From: Niabella sp.
Lineage (GTDB): Bacteria > Bacteroidota > Bacteroidia > Chitinophagales > Chitinophagaceae
Assembly: GCA_017744715.1 (NCBI GenBank)
Contig: JAGIAT010000015.1
Span: 62,001 to 126,000 of the forward strand
DNA: 64,000 nt
Direction: 5' to 3'
The notes under the pieces are model-generated. The model had not been told where the DNA came from and did not search any database. It saw only the letters and a program-made list of their open reading frames with translations. Both the position numbers and the translations under genes were made by a program. The number at the start of each line of letters is the position of its first letter. Within the stretch, counting starts at the first letter, position 1. Positions 41,695 to 49,723 of this stretch are shown one piece after another.

Positions 41695-42726
41695 TTACCG
41701 TTGCCTGCCCGCTTTAGACCGCACAGCATTATTTACATTTTCTAACCTTTCCTGATCATTTTCTATCAGCCGCCTGAGTTCTTCTTCTTTGGGTAGGTAC
41801 ATCAGGTATTTTGAAGCAAACAATTTTTTATTTTCAGACAGCACCGAGTATTTTACCACAGCTTCATCTTTTTCTGCACAAAGGATAATCCCGATTGTAG
41901 GGTTATCATCCGGCGCTGTTTTGAGGTCTTTATACATGCGAAGATACATGTCCATTTGACCAATATCCTGGTGCGTAAGCTTACCCGCTTTCAAATCTAT
42001 CAATACAAAACATTTCAGGTGATAGTTATAAAATACAAGGTCAATATAAAAATCAGATGTCTCTGTAGCTATATGCTGTTGCCGGGCTACAAAAGCAAAG
42101 CCTTTTCCCAACTCCGGCAAAAACTTTTGCAGGTGAGCTAATAAGGCAGACTCAATATTCTTCTCCGAAAAGGATTCACCGGCATCCATTCCCAAAAACT
42201 CAAAAATATAGGGATCCTTTACCAGTTGATTATCTGAATCGGGAATCGCTTTCCCGCGTTTTTTTGAGCCACTACGCTCATAATACAGCGTATGGATATT
42301 ACGTTCCAATTCCCGACTATTCCAGCCATTATCCGCGGCCTGCTGCATATAATAGTCCTTTTTCTTTCGCGTTTCTAATCGGGCAATAATCCGGTAATGC
42401 GTCCAGCTTAATTCGTGACGCAATGCGTCACGAATTGGCAATGCCAGATAGAAGGCCCGCATATTGCGCAGATTACTTTCATCAAACCCCTTTCCGAATT
42501 CCAGCGTAAGTTGCAAGGAAAGTTGCTTTAAAACGCCCTTTCCATAGGCCGCCCGTGAGGCTCCTTTTTGCTCATCCTCCACAATCAATCGTCCAATATG
42601 CCAATAGCTATCTAACAAAAACGTATTTACCGCCCGATACGAATTGGCGCGTGCAGTGATAATCACCGCTCGTATCGCGCCAAGTAAGCCATCACTCGCT
42701 TTTGTTTTTCCTATTTTTTTTGCCAT
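41695..42726 (-). CDS. PDDEXK nuclease-domain protein (DUF1016/YhcG family)
   Basis: A 343-aa protein from ATG 42726; a GTG at 42750 would add eight residues. The N-terminal DUF1016 domain (about 15-150) shows N-T-F-L-L-D-S-Y-W-H-I-G-R-L-I-V-E-D-E-Q, Y-G-K-G-V-L-K-Q-L-S and L-R-N-M-R-A-F-Y, then L-S-W-T-H-Y-R-I-I-A-R-L. The C-terminal PDDEXK nuclease domain has E-T-S-D-F-Y-I-D-L-V-F-Y-N (catalytic D) and C-F-V-L-I-D-L-K-A-G-K (the E/D-x-K site, here D-L-K). Often carried on accessory DNA or beside restriction systems; no partner is visible here, so it stands alone. DNA processing or defence is inferred. Confidence 0.88.
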   Translation of the reverse strand: MAKKIGKTKASDGLLGAIRAVIITARANSYRAVNTFLLDSYWHIGRLIVEDEQKGASRAAYGKGVLKQLSLQLTLEFGKGFDESNLRNMRAFYLALPIRDALRHELSWTHYRIIARLETRKKKDYYMQQAADNGWNSRELERNIHTLYYERSGSKKRGKAIPDSDNQLVKDPYIFEFLGMDAGESFSEKNIESALLAHLQKFLPELGKGFAFVARQQHIATETSDFYIDLVFYNYHLKCFVLIDLKAGKLTHQDIGQMDMYLRMYKDLKTAPDDNPTIGIILCAEKDEAVVKYSVLSENKKLFASKYLMYLPKEEELRRLIENDQERLENVNNAVRSKAGRQR

Positions 42727-42849
42727 ACACTCATCAACAGGATACTTCACATCGATTCAAATTCATCGCATGCTACCAAACGTAATTTACAAATCTTTAT
42801 AAAGATATTTTAAATATTGCAGTTAAACAATGCGTTGTTCACTATGCAT

Positions 42850-43242
42850 TTATACCCCGTTGACTTTACGGCTTGCCGGCCGGAAATACCAGGAAACAAT
42901 GGTAAGCACCAGCAATAATGAAGGGCCGAAAAGATCCTTACCTCCGTCTCCAATAACCAGGTGCGAAACAATAGCGCCGCTCATGGCAAAGAAAAAACCG
43001 GCATAGGCCCACTCCTTCAGTAACGGAAATTTTGGAATGAGCACCGCTATTACACCCAGTATTTTCCAGATGGCCAGCAAGGTGAGCAGGTAAACGGGAT
43101 AGCCCAGGTGCGCCATCAGGGCGGTTTCTTCCTTTGTTTGAATCAGTTGCACAATGCCGGTAGACAGCATGCCCAGGGCCAGCCAGGCCGTAGCGATCCA
43201 ATAGATTATTTTGTCTCTTTTTTTCATACTTGTGGATTGCAT
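42850..43242 (-). CDS. DoxX-family membrane protein (ArsR operon)
   Basis: A 130-aa protein with four predicted membrane helices (about 12-30, 50-72, 79-97 and 104-122). ATG 43242 is used; ATG 43227 (M-K-K-R-D-K) is equally possible and gives 125 aa. Features of the DoxX-like group: G-I-V-Q-L, H-L-G-Y-P-V-Y-L-L, I-W-K-I-L-G-V-I-A-V-L-I-P and W-A-Y-A-G-F-F-F. It forms the third gene of an ArsR-SRPBCC-DoxX unit common in Bacteroidota. Transported or bound substrate unknown. Confidence 0.82.
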   Translation of the reverse strand: MQSTSMKKRDKIIYWIATAWLALGMLSTGIVQLIQTKEETALMAHLGYPVYLLTLLAIWKILGVIAVLIPKFPLLKEWAYAGFFFAMSGAIVSHLVIGDGGKDLFGPSLLLVLTIVSWYFRPASRKVNGV

Positions 43243-43264
43243 TATATAAGCGGTATACCGCAGG

Positions 43265-43732
43265 TTATTTTAACTTACTTACGATTTGCTCCAGGCGGTC
43301 GTGTGCCATATTGACCCCGTAAGAGAACGGCAGTTTCAATTGTTCGGCCCGGTGTTTTTCAGACCGGTATACAACCTGCATGATCAACCGGCTGGTGTCT
43401 TCCGACAAAGGTTCAAATTCCAGGAATTCCAGCTGGATGCCCAGCGGCGCATTTTCCATTTCAAAAGTTCGGGTGATGCGTTTTTCCGGCACAAACTCAT
43501 GGATGCAGCCGTTGGCACGGAATACTACGGTTCCCTCTGCATTACTGGTTTCAAACTGGTAACCGCCATGCTGCCTGTTCTCCAGCTTCAGCACTTTGGT
43601 ACCCATCCATTGTTCTACGATCCCGGGCTCTGTATAGGCCCTGAACAACAGGTCTACCGGCAAGTCAAATTCCCTTGTAATCACCAGATCCTGGCGGCCG
43701 TCTTCGGCGTTGATTTTTGTTTTCCGTTCCAT
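43265..43732 (-). CDS. SRPBCC/AHSA1-type protein (ArsR operon)
   Basis: A 155-aa START-like protein: V-I-T-R-E-F-D-L-P-V-D-L-L-F-R-A-Y-T-E-P-G-I-V-E-Q-W-M-G, then F-V-P-E-K-R-I-T-R-T-F-E-M-E-N and S-R-L-I-M-Q-V-V-Y-R-S. It follows ArsR by 5 bp, so the two are certainly co-transcribed. Such ArsR-SRPBCC pairs respond to an unknown small hydrophobic ligand or stress. The ligand cavity cannot be typed from sequence. Confidence 0.88.
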   Translation of the reverse strand: MERKTKINAEDGRQDLVITREFDLPVDLLFRAYTEPGIVEQWMGTKVLKLENRQHGGYQFETSNAEGTVVFRANGCIHEFVPEKRITRTFEMENAPLGIQLEFLEFEPLSEDTSRLIMQVVYRSEKHRAEQLKLPFSYGVNMAHDRLEQIVSKLK

Positions 43733-43737
43733 ATCGT

Positions 43738-44061
43738 TTATTTTTTTGTTTTGTATTTTTTCATGATTGCTTCCAGTTTGTTAAAGCGGTCGTCCCACAT
43801 CTTGCGGAAGGGTTCGATAAAATCTGCTACTTCTTTCATTTTTTGAGGGTTAAAGTGGTAATAAATTTCGCGCCCCTGCTGCTCCTGTTGCAACAAGTCG
43901 CACTCCGTAAGGATCTGCAGGTGCTTGGATACCGTAGGTCGCGCTGTATCAAAATTGGCGGCGATAGCGCCGGCCGTCATCGATTGTGCTGCTACCAGCA
44001 ACAGGATCGTCCTTCTGGTAGGATCGGCTATAGCCTGAAAAACATCACGTCTTAAATTCAT
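43738..44061 (-). CDS. ArsR-family winged-helix repressor
   Basis: A 107-aa DNA-binding protein. The winged HTH is clear: F-Q-A-I-A-D-P-T-R-R-T-I-L-L-L-V, then M-T-A-G-A-I-A-A-N-F-D-T-A-R-P-T-V-S-K-H-L-Q-I-L and the wing G-R-E-I-Y-Y-H. It lacks the C-x-C metal site of true arsenic sensors, so it belongs to the non-metal group that controls SRPBCC genes. Two near-identical 18-bp palindromes upstream flank the promoter, strong evidence for autorepression. First gene of the ArsR-SRPBCC-DoxX unit. Confidence 0.92.
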   Translation of the reverse strand: MNLRRDVFQAIADPTRRTILLLVAAQSMTAGAIAANFDTARPTVSKHLQILTECDLLQQEQQGREIYYHFNPQKMKEVADFIEPFRKMWDDRFNKLEAIMKKYKTKK

Positions 44062-44063
44062 TG

Positions 44064-44107
44064 TGTAGCTATTTGACTACAAATATACATGTAGTCATTT
44101 AACTACA
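44064..44107 (-). promoter_or_regulatory. Promoter with two ArsR operators
   Basis: Two near-palindromes share the form TGTAGyyATTTrACTACA: TGTAGCTATTTGACTACA (44064-44081) and TGTAGTCATTTAACTACA (44090-44107), centres 26 bp apart. Between them on the minus strand lies TATATTTG (44087-44080), a perfect -7 box, with a TTG about 23 bp further upstream. The start codon at 44061 follows at once, so bound repressor would block the promoter. Confidence 0.8.
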
Positions 44108-44302
44108 CAAATTTATTTTTGATGTACGCGATAACCAGACAGTACGGTTTTTCATTAAAATCTATAGAAACTTAGGAATGCAGCTATCCTGCAACAAAGT
44201 AAATGATACGTCTGCATGAAAGCAGCAACAGCGGCAGGTACTGAAACGAGGGCATTGCCCTTATTATAAAAACAGCACCCGTTCCATATAAGTGATGAAT
44301 GT

Positions 44303-45220
44303 TTATTCCGTGGATTCCCCTTCATACCAGATGGCCTTGCCATCTTTTTCGGTAATGCCCACAAACCCGCGATCCGTTAGCCAGGACCGGTAAAAGGAAA
44401 CGTCCCCGGTAGTGGGGTCCATAGCAAACCAGCAGGGCAGGCGCAGTAATTGCCCGGTCGTGTTTTTTACAAGTGCCGCATAACCATCCAGGCTGATCGT
44501 CCTGTAGGAGAAACCACCCGATCGTAGCAACCTGAACTCCGCGATGTCGCGGATCAAACAGGGATATACCATATAGGCTTTTTTGCCGGCGGCAGCCATA
44601 CGGGCGTTAAACAGGTTTGAAATATATACCGAATCGCCGGTGATTTTTTGAACCACGCCAAATTCAGTCCGGTTCCCGTTTTTAAGTACCAGACTGTAAC
44701 AGGCATTTTCCCGCATGGCTATGGTATCGCCACCGGCAGCATTTTTTGGAAACCAATAAAGGACCTGCTCGCTTCCGCCGGTATATACACGATTGAGGGA
44801 ATCATTCTTTTGCCGGGACAGTGCCCGGGCACTATCGATATTAAAATAGGGCATCCCCGATTCCCCAAACCGGCGCTCAATGGTAAACGAAACAACGGCA
44901 TCCATGGGCAGCAGACTTCGTTTTTTTGTAGGCCACCATACATTGTATTCCACCGCATCGATGGTATCATCCTGGTAGCGCACTGTATGCAGCAGGAATA
45001 CCCTGGTCCTGGTATTGCGCAACTGTACGGTTAGCTGCGTGTTTTCATTAAACATCAGCCACACCTTTACTCCTGCTTCGTTAAAGCAGTACAACCGCTT
45101 TAATTGGGCAATACCCGTAAACTGGAGTATAAAGTCTTTTTTGGAAAGCGTATATACCGGCCGGCCAAAACCGGAAAGGGTAACGAATAACAGGAATATT
45201 AAAACGGATCTTGCCTTCAT
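44303..45220 (-). CDS. Secreted hypothetical protein
   Basis: A 305-aa protein with a signal peptide (about 1-19). The mature part is beta-rich with many aromatic residues (V-W-L-M-F-N-E-N-T-Q-L-T-V-Q-L, V-E-Y-N-V-W-W-P) and includes Y-W-F-P-K-N-A-A-G-G-D and W-F-A-M-D-P-T-T-G-D-V-S-F-Y. No enzyme motif or known domain was recognised. It stands alone: 241 bp separate it from the ArsR promoter, with nothing seen in that gap beyond the operators, and 172 bp from the next gene upstream. Confidence 0.65.
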   Translation of the reverse strand: MKARSVLIFLLFVTLSGFGRPVYTLSKKDFILQFTGIAQLKRLYCFNEAGVKVWLMFNENTQLTVQLRNTRTRVFLLHTVRYQDDTIDAVEYNVWWPTKKRSLLPMDAVVSFTIERRFGESGMPYFNIDSARALSRQKNDSLNRVYTGGSEQVLYWFPKNAAGGDTIAMRENACYSLVLKNGNRTEFGVVQKITGDSVYISNLFNARMAAAGKKAYMVYPCLIRDIAEFRLLRSGGFSYRTISLDGYAALVKNTTGQLLRLPCWFAMDPTTGDVSFYRSWLTDRGFVGITEKDGKAIWYEGESTE

Positions 45221-45392
45221 TACAGCAGTATTAAACGAAACAAGCGGCGCTTTTTTACCACACCCCTGCTAAATTAAACCGCTTTTGGCAAATCTGAAAG
45301 AATTTTGATTAGGTTTCAATGAACCGAACTGCGGCTGTAGCCCCGCTCCATAGCAACAACGCATACATCCCAAACCGGAATTACATATACAA

Positions 45393-45821
45393 TCATTTAT
45401 TAAAATCCGGGTAAGGGAACCCCTTGCCGGTTTCACAAAGAAATTTCAGGCTCCTGAAAAAAAGTGCCCAATCATAGCTGCAGGAAGCAAACTCCGGTGT
45501 GTAGGCCTTCCATCCATCATGATGAAAGAGCAATACCGTTCCTTTAGCGTGGGGCTGCAACTTAAAACTAAGTGTGGTACCGATCCAGTCTTCATGGCCT
45601 TTTAAACAACGCCATTGTACGCTGCTGAAGGGCGTTAGTTCCGTTACTTCCATTTCCTTAAAATAACTGGGACCAAAGGCAAACCGCGCGATACTGCCGG
45701 TTTCCGGTGTTGCCCTGGTATCCGGCGTCCACCAGCCGGCCAATCCCTCCTCTGTGGTAAGTGCTTCGTAAACCTTTTCTGCCGGTGCGGCTATTAACAG
45801 CCGGTGATAGATACTTTTCAT
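45393..45821 (-). CDS. SRPBCC/AHSA1-type protein
   Basis: A 142-aa START-like protein: Y-H-R-L-L-I-A-A-P-A-E-K-V-Y-E-A-L-T-T-E-E-G-L-A-G-W-W, then R-F-A-F-G-P-S-Y-F-K, S-V-Q-W-R-C-L-K-G-H-E-D-W-I-G-T, and F-F-R-S-L-K-F-L-C-E-T-G-K-G-F-P-Y-P. The closing G-K-G-x-P-x-P is common in the Aha1-like branch. It is separated by 120 bp from folE upstream, so a shared transcript is possible but unproven. Confidence 0.87.
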   Translation of the reverse strand: MKSIYHRLLIAAPAEKVYEALTTEEGLAGWWTPDTRATPETGSIARFAFGPSYFKEMEVTELTPFSSVQWRCLKGHEDWIGTTLSFKLQPHAKGTVLLFHHDGWKAYTPEFASCSYDWALFFRSLKFLCETGKGFPYPDFNK

Positions 45822-45941
45822 TATTGACGGCTTTGTTGAAGCACAAAGGTATTGTCACAAACCGGTAACCAAAGGGTGTAAATCAGACTTTGTTCCCGGG
45901 AGATCCGGACAATTTCAACAGCTCTCCGGTGCTTATCGGGG

Positions 45942-46604
45942 TTATTTTCCCGTTCGTATAAATGCCAGGAACTCTGCCCGGGTATTTTCATTCTGGAATT
46001 TCCCGGAATAGCTTGAGGTAACCGTATTGCTCTGCACATCCTTTATACCTCTTGCCGCTACGCATAAATGATCTGCTTCCACAACAACGGCTACATCGTT
46101 GTGCCCCAGTGCTGCCTTTAACCCGTTTGCGATCTGGATGGTGAGCCGTTCCTGCACCTGGGGCCGTTTGGCATAATACTGTACCAGGCGATTGATCTTG
46201 GAAAGCCCGATCACCTGCGTGCCGGGGATGTAGGCTACATGTGCCTTTCCGATGATCGGTACAAAATGATGCTCACAACAGGAATACAGGGTAATATCCT
46301 TTTCAATGAGCATCCGGTGGTACCCGTATTTATTTTCAAAAAGGCTGACACAGGGCCGGTTTGCGGGATTGAGGCCGCTGAAGAGTTCCTTCACAAACAT
46401 CTTTGCCACCCGTGCCGGGGTTGCGCTCAGGCTGTCATCATTAAGATCCAAGCCAAGTGTTTGCAGGATCTGTGCAAAATGGTATTCAATAGCACGGATC
46501 TTTTCTGCGTCATTTTTTTCAAAGGCATCCGGGCGAAGCGGTGTATCTGGAAAAAACGTTTCCGCATCGCGGCTAATAAGCGCTTCCATTATATGTGGTT
46601 CCAT
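45942..46604 (-). CDS. folE: GTP cyclohydrolase I
   Basis: A 220-aa enzyme that converts GTP to dihydroneopterin triphosphate, the first step to folate or pterin cofactors. Conserved parts: S-A-T-P-A-R-V-A-K-M-F-V-K-E-L-F-S-G-L near residue 60, the zinc and active-site strand S-C-C-E-H-H-F-V-P-I-I-G-K-A-H-V-A-Y-I-P, G-L-S-K-I-N-R-L-V-Q-Y-Y-A-K-R-P-Q-V-Q-E-R-L-T, and V-V-E-A-D-H-L-C, which supplies the third zinc ligand. M6 at 46589 is an alternative start. The gene overlaps the 3' end of the ECF sigma gene by 32 bp, so the two are translated from one transcript. Confidence 0.96.
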   Translation of the reverse strand: MEPHIMEALISRDAETFFPDTPLRPDAFEKNDAEKIRAIEYHFAQILQTLGLDLNDDSLSATPARVAKMFVKELFSGLNPANRPCVSLFENKYGYHRMLIEKDITLYSCCEHHFVPIIGKAHVAYIPGTQVIGLSKINRLVQYYAKRPQVQERLTIQIANGLKAALGHNDVAVVVEADHLCVAARGIKDVQSNTVTSSYSGKFQNENTRAEFLAFIRTGK

Positions 46605-47250
46605 TAAATGTGTTGATTGCTTTCATAACTCCTGCAACGATGGCATCGCAGTAAACGAGGTTAAACTCAAAAATTTCGGAGGGTGCATACCGCTTTTCGA
46701 TTTCGTTCCGCAGCATTGCCTTTGCCCGGCTCAGCCGCACCTTTACATTGGCTTCGCTGATATCCAGTAAACGTCCCGTTTCTGATACGGTTAAACCGTT
46801 TATCTCGCGCAGCGAAAACACCATCCGGTAATCGAAGGGGATGTTCTGAAGGGCTGCTTCAATGATCTTTCCCAGTTCCCTGGTTTGAACAATGTTTTCC
46901 GTTTCATTATCGGAGCCTGTAAACATAGGTATTGAATTGTCCTTTATATTCGTTACGATCTCATTTTTAAAACCGGCTTTGTTTTTCTTCCGGTAACAGT
47001 TATTCAGCATGATGCGCATGATCCAGGTTTTAAAATCCGACCGGCCTTCAAACTGCGCTAGGTTTTTATACGCATCAATAAACGTTTCCTGCATCAGGTC
47101 CTGTGTATCTTCATGATGATAGTTATAGGACCGCCCGGTTTTATAGAGATAGGGATTGTACCGCCGGATCAGGATCTCGTACAGCGCCGTTTCGCCTTTC
47201 AAAACCCGCCCGATGATTTCCAGATCCGTGAACCGCTCAAATGAAGTCAT
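46573..47250 (-). CDS. ECF-type RNA polymerase sigma factor
   Basis: A 225-aa sigma factor, long for the group. Region 2: Y-N-Y-H-H-E-D-T-Q-D-L-M-Q-E-T-F-I-D-A-Y, F-K-T-W-I-M-R-I-M-L-N-N-C-Y-R-K-K. Region 4: P-F-D-Y-R-M-V-F-S-L-R-E-I-N-G-L-T-V-S-E-T-G-R-L-L-D-I-S-E-A-N-V-K-V-R-L-S-R-A-K. About 30 residues extend beyond region 4. No anti-sigma gene is adjacent. It starts 1 bp after the DoxX stop and overlaps folE at its end, so DoxX-sigma-folE form one operon. This suggests control of pterin supply or a membrane stress response; the signal is unknown. Confidence 0.9.
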   Translation of the reverse strand: MTSFERFTDLEIIGRVLKGETALYEILIRRYNPYLYKTGRSYNYHHEDTQDLMQETFIDAYKNLAQFEGRSDFKTWIMRIMLNNCYRKKNKAGFKNEIVTNIKDNSIPMFTGSDNETENIVQTRELGKIIEAALQNIPFDYRMVFSLREINGLTVSETGRLLDISEANVKVRLSRAKAMLRNEIEKRYAPSEIFEFNLVYCDAIVAGVMKAINTFNGTTYNGSAY

Positions 47251-47251
47251 A

Positions 47252-47647
47252 TTATTGTTTACGCGTTGAAAAGATACCGGCCATTTTGGCCATTGAGAAC
47301 GCTCCGATTGCCATTACCAGGTCCCGAACGGCCACGTCCGGGTAATAAAACCCCACCAGTAATGTTACGGCTATTGCAGTAAGCCAGGCCGCAACAATAT
47401 ACCCGCCCACCGCTGCTTTTCGAAACACAATAATACCCGCAACGATTTCGATAACGCCTATGATCTTCATAAAGACCGGGGCCGGCAGTGGCAGCACCTG
47501 TGCTAAGAACGGGTTGATGTAATGCTCCCAGTTGGTAAGCACGTTGGTAAACTTATCGAGTCCTGCAACAACAGGAACGATACCGAATGTCAATCGCAAC
47601 AGTTCGAAGACCTGTTTTAACGACTGTACTGCATTTGTTGTTTCCAT
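47252..47647 (-). CDS. DoxX-family membrane protein (sigma-folE operon)
   Basis: A 131-aa protein with four membrane helices (about 15-32, 52-78, 81-99, 107-125). DoxX features: L-R-L-T-F-G-I-V-P-V-V-A-G-L-D-K-F-T-N, F-M-K-I-I-G-V-I-E-I-V-A-G-I-I-V, V-A-A-W-L-T-A-I-A. It is the first gene of the DoxX-sigma-folE unit. A second DoxX gene is found 4 kb away in the ArsR unit, but the two are not close copies. Function unknown. Confidence 0.87.
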   Translation of the reverse strand: METTNAVQSLKQVFELLRLTFGIVPVVAGLDKFTNVLTNWEHYINPFLAQVLPLPAPVFMKIIGVIEIVAGIIVFRKAAVGGYIVAAWLTAIAVTLLVGFYYPDVAVRDLVMAIGAFSMAKMAGIFSTRKQ

Positions 47648-47899
47648 TTCCTTGTTTTTTGTTGTTTACCTTATTAGAGTCAATACCTCATCAAAAGGTT
47701 ACAAAAGAAACGGTCATTGACAAATGCTGCAGGGTTCCGCCTTCTTCGATGCGCTTTTATCCGGCGCTCTTATAAATATAGAATTTTTTCAGCGTTTGAA
47801 ACCGGAAGAACCGCAGGCCCCGGTATCTGCATAAACACCTGTACAACATTTTGTATCAATTGATCGGAAACTCGCCGGTGTTATCGTATTTTTACCCCT

Positions 47900-48574
47900 A
47901 TGAGCAACGAATTAACTGAATCGAAATCTTTGCCGGTACTGGATAGTGAAGAGATCCGTGTGCTGGGTGCCCTGATGGAAAAATCAAAGGCAACGCCGGA
48001 GTATTATCCCATGACCTTAAACGGTCTGACGGCAGCCTGTAACCAGAAAACGGCGCGTTACCCGGTAGTGAATTATGATGAACAAACCGTAAACCTGATC
48101 CTGGACCGGTTGAAACGCAAAAACCTGGCAGCAACCGTTACCGGGGGCAGCAGCCGGGTGATCAAGTACCGGCATACGATTGCACTCAACTACCAGTTTA
48201 CGCCGGACGAACTGGCGGTATTATGCCTGCTCTTCCTGAGAGGACCGCTCACGCCCGGAGAGATCAATAGCAGCTCCGGCCGGTTGTATGAGTTTGACGA
48301 TCTTACGGAAGTACAATCGGTGTTAGAAAAACTATCAAAGGCCCCTACGCCTTATGTACAACAACTTTCCCGGCAACCCGGACAAAAGGAAGCGCGTTAT
48401 ATGCACTTGTTTGCGCAGGAGGATGTGTTGGAATTCTACACCACAGAATCGGCCAGTACCCCATCAACGGCAGCTGCTAACAGTCAGATCGAAGAACGCT
48501 TACATGTAGTGGAACAGGAATTGGCGGCATTAAAAGAAGCATTTGAAAAATTGTTGAAGGAGTGGACGGGATAA
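47900..48574 (+). CDS. YceH-family (DUF480) winged-helix protein
   Basis: A 224-aa cytoplasmic protein with two winged-helix domains. Hallmarks: L-D-S-E-E-I-R-V-L-G-A-L-M-E-K-S-K-A-T-P-E-Y-Y-P-M-T-L-N-G-L, A-C-N-Q-K-T-A-R-Y-P-V, then L-A-V-L-C-L-L-F-L-R-G-P-L-T-P-G-E-I. The C-terminal 35 residues form a coiled coil (I-E-E-R-L-H-V-V-E-Q-E-L-A-A-L-K-E-A-F). The family is conserved in many bacteria, with no settled role. Monocistronic, followed by a repeat-rich spacer. Confidence 0.92.
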   Translation: MSNELTESKSLPVLDSEEIRVLGALMEKSKATPEYYPMTLNGLTAACNQKTARYPVVNYDEQTVNLILDRLKRKNLAATVTGGSSRVIKYRHTIALNYQFTPDELAVLCLLFLRGPLTPGEINSSSGRLYEFDDLTEVQSVLEKLSKAPTPYVQQLSRQPGQKEARYMHLFAQEDVLEFYTTESASTPSTAAANSQIEERLHVVEQELAALKEAFEKLLKEWTG

Positions 48575-49032
48575 GGCAGCGCAGTACAGTGTTGTATTAC
48601 CAGGCTGATGATGGAGCGTGTGTTTTGTTCTCTGTCATGGATCATTAAAGAACAATCATACTTCCGTCATACAGCGAAGCCGAAGCATCCCTGAAATTAA
48701 CGGATTGCCTGAAAATTGAGAGACCCTTCGGCTCCACTTTGTTGCGCTCAGGGTGACGAAACGGGGTTTATGTCATCTGATGATAGTAATGAAAGCAAAT
48801 CCTGCTTTCGTCACCCTGAGCGCAGCCGAAGCATCCCTGAGATTACAGACTGTCCGAAAATAGGGAGACCTTTCGACTTCGCTGCGCTGCGCTCAAGGTG
48901 ACGAAAGCATAGCGTGTCATCAGTGAAAGTCTTTTGATACCGCCACTCTTTGTACAGGGGTTGACACAGGATATTGCGTCATTTAAACCCAGGCCCAGCC
49001 GCCTTTTTTTTAAGAACTAATCTTTTGATGCC
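48575..49032. repeat. Spacer with two copies of a palindromic interspersed repeat
   Basis: Two direct copies of a unit of about 95 bp lie at 48664-48759 and 48807-48907. Each starts with a reverse half (CGTCACCCTGAGCGCAGCC then GAAGCATCCCTGA) and ends with a forward half (GAGACC-TTCG, then GCTCAGGGTGACG), so each unit can fold on itself. The first copy has a degraded left end. A forward half also occurs at 15059-15099. No gene was seen in the remaining parts of the spacer. Confidence 0.8.
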
Positions 49033-49452
49033 ATGAAGACCGCATATATTTCTGTCAGCTTTCGCAATCGCCCGCTGTATACGCAGGCTTTGGCAGCCAT
49101 TGCTGAAGCGCTGGCCAGCTCCGGGATTACACCCTTCGTATTTGTCGACCACTATACATTTGACGCCTCCCAGGAACGCCCAATGATGCGCCAGGCCATG
49201 AAGGATATTGAACGCAGCGACCTGTTTATTGCGGAAACTTCAGACAAAGCCATCGGCGTTGGCGTTGAAGCCGGCTTTGCAAAGGCGAAAGGCAAGCCGG
49301 TCATTTACCTAAGGCATAAAGATGCAGCACACTCAAGTACAGTTGCAGGTATCAGCGATTTTCAGATTATTTATACAAATGATAAAGACTTGAAACAACA
49401 GCTCATACAGCTGTTGAAACGTTTTACATTTAATGGATGCCGGTCCATTTAA
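49033..49452 (+). CDS. Nucleoside 2-deoxyribosyltransferase-like protein
   Basis: A 139-aa protein. Features of the Nuc_deoxyrib_tr fold: an opening strand K-T-A-Y-I-S-V-S-F-R-N-R-P, a middle M-M-R-Q-A-M-K-D-I-E-R-S-D-L-F-I-A-E-T-S-D-K-A-I-G-V-G-V-E-A-G-F-A-K-A-K-G-K-P-V-I-Y-L (aspartate-glutamate pair in nucleotide-binding positions). Such proteins act on deoxynucleosides or, in other branches, on nucleotide-derived signals. The exact substrate is uncertain. Monocistronic between the repeat spacer and the lipoprotein pair; the following 270 bp show only the next promoter. Confidence 0.75.
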   Translation: MKTAYISVSFRNRPLYTQALAAIAEALASSGITPFVFVDHYTFDASQERPMMRQAMKDIERSDLFIAETSDKAIGVGVEAGFAKAKGKPVIYLRHKDAAHSSTVAGISDFQIIYTNDKDLKQQLIQLLKRFTFNGCRSI

Positions 49453-49696
49453 ACCGGTTGTTTTTGTATAACCGGGAAAAACACCGTGCAACATTCCGGA
49501 TCCTTTGCCATTTACGCCCCGCAGATCTTCGCTGATTTGAACGCAGATCTAACAGACCAAAAGGACTGAAGCCCCTGGTGATTGATGCAGCGGTATGACA
49601 ATATTATACACGCGGCAGGAAAAGCGCTCACAGCAATTCATTACGTTAAATCATCAATTCAGTGCAAACCACAATCTGCATTTTTTGAAGTCGGAA

Positions 49697-49704
49697 TAGT
49701 TTTG
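49697..49704 (+). promoter_or_regulatory. Candidate promoter -7 box for the lipoprotein pair
   Basis: TAGTTTTG fits TAnnTTTG, 20 bp before ATG 49724, which would give a very short leader. Confidence 0.45.
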
Positions 49705-49723
49705 TGTTCTAAAACAATTGAAC

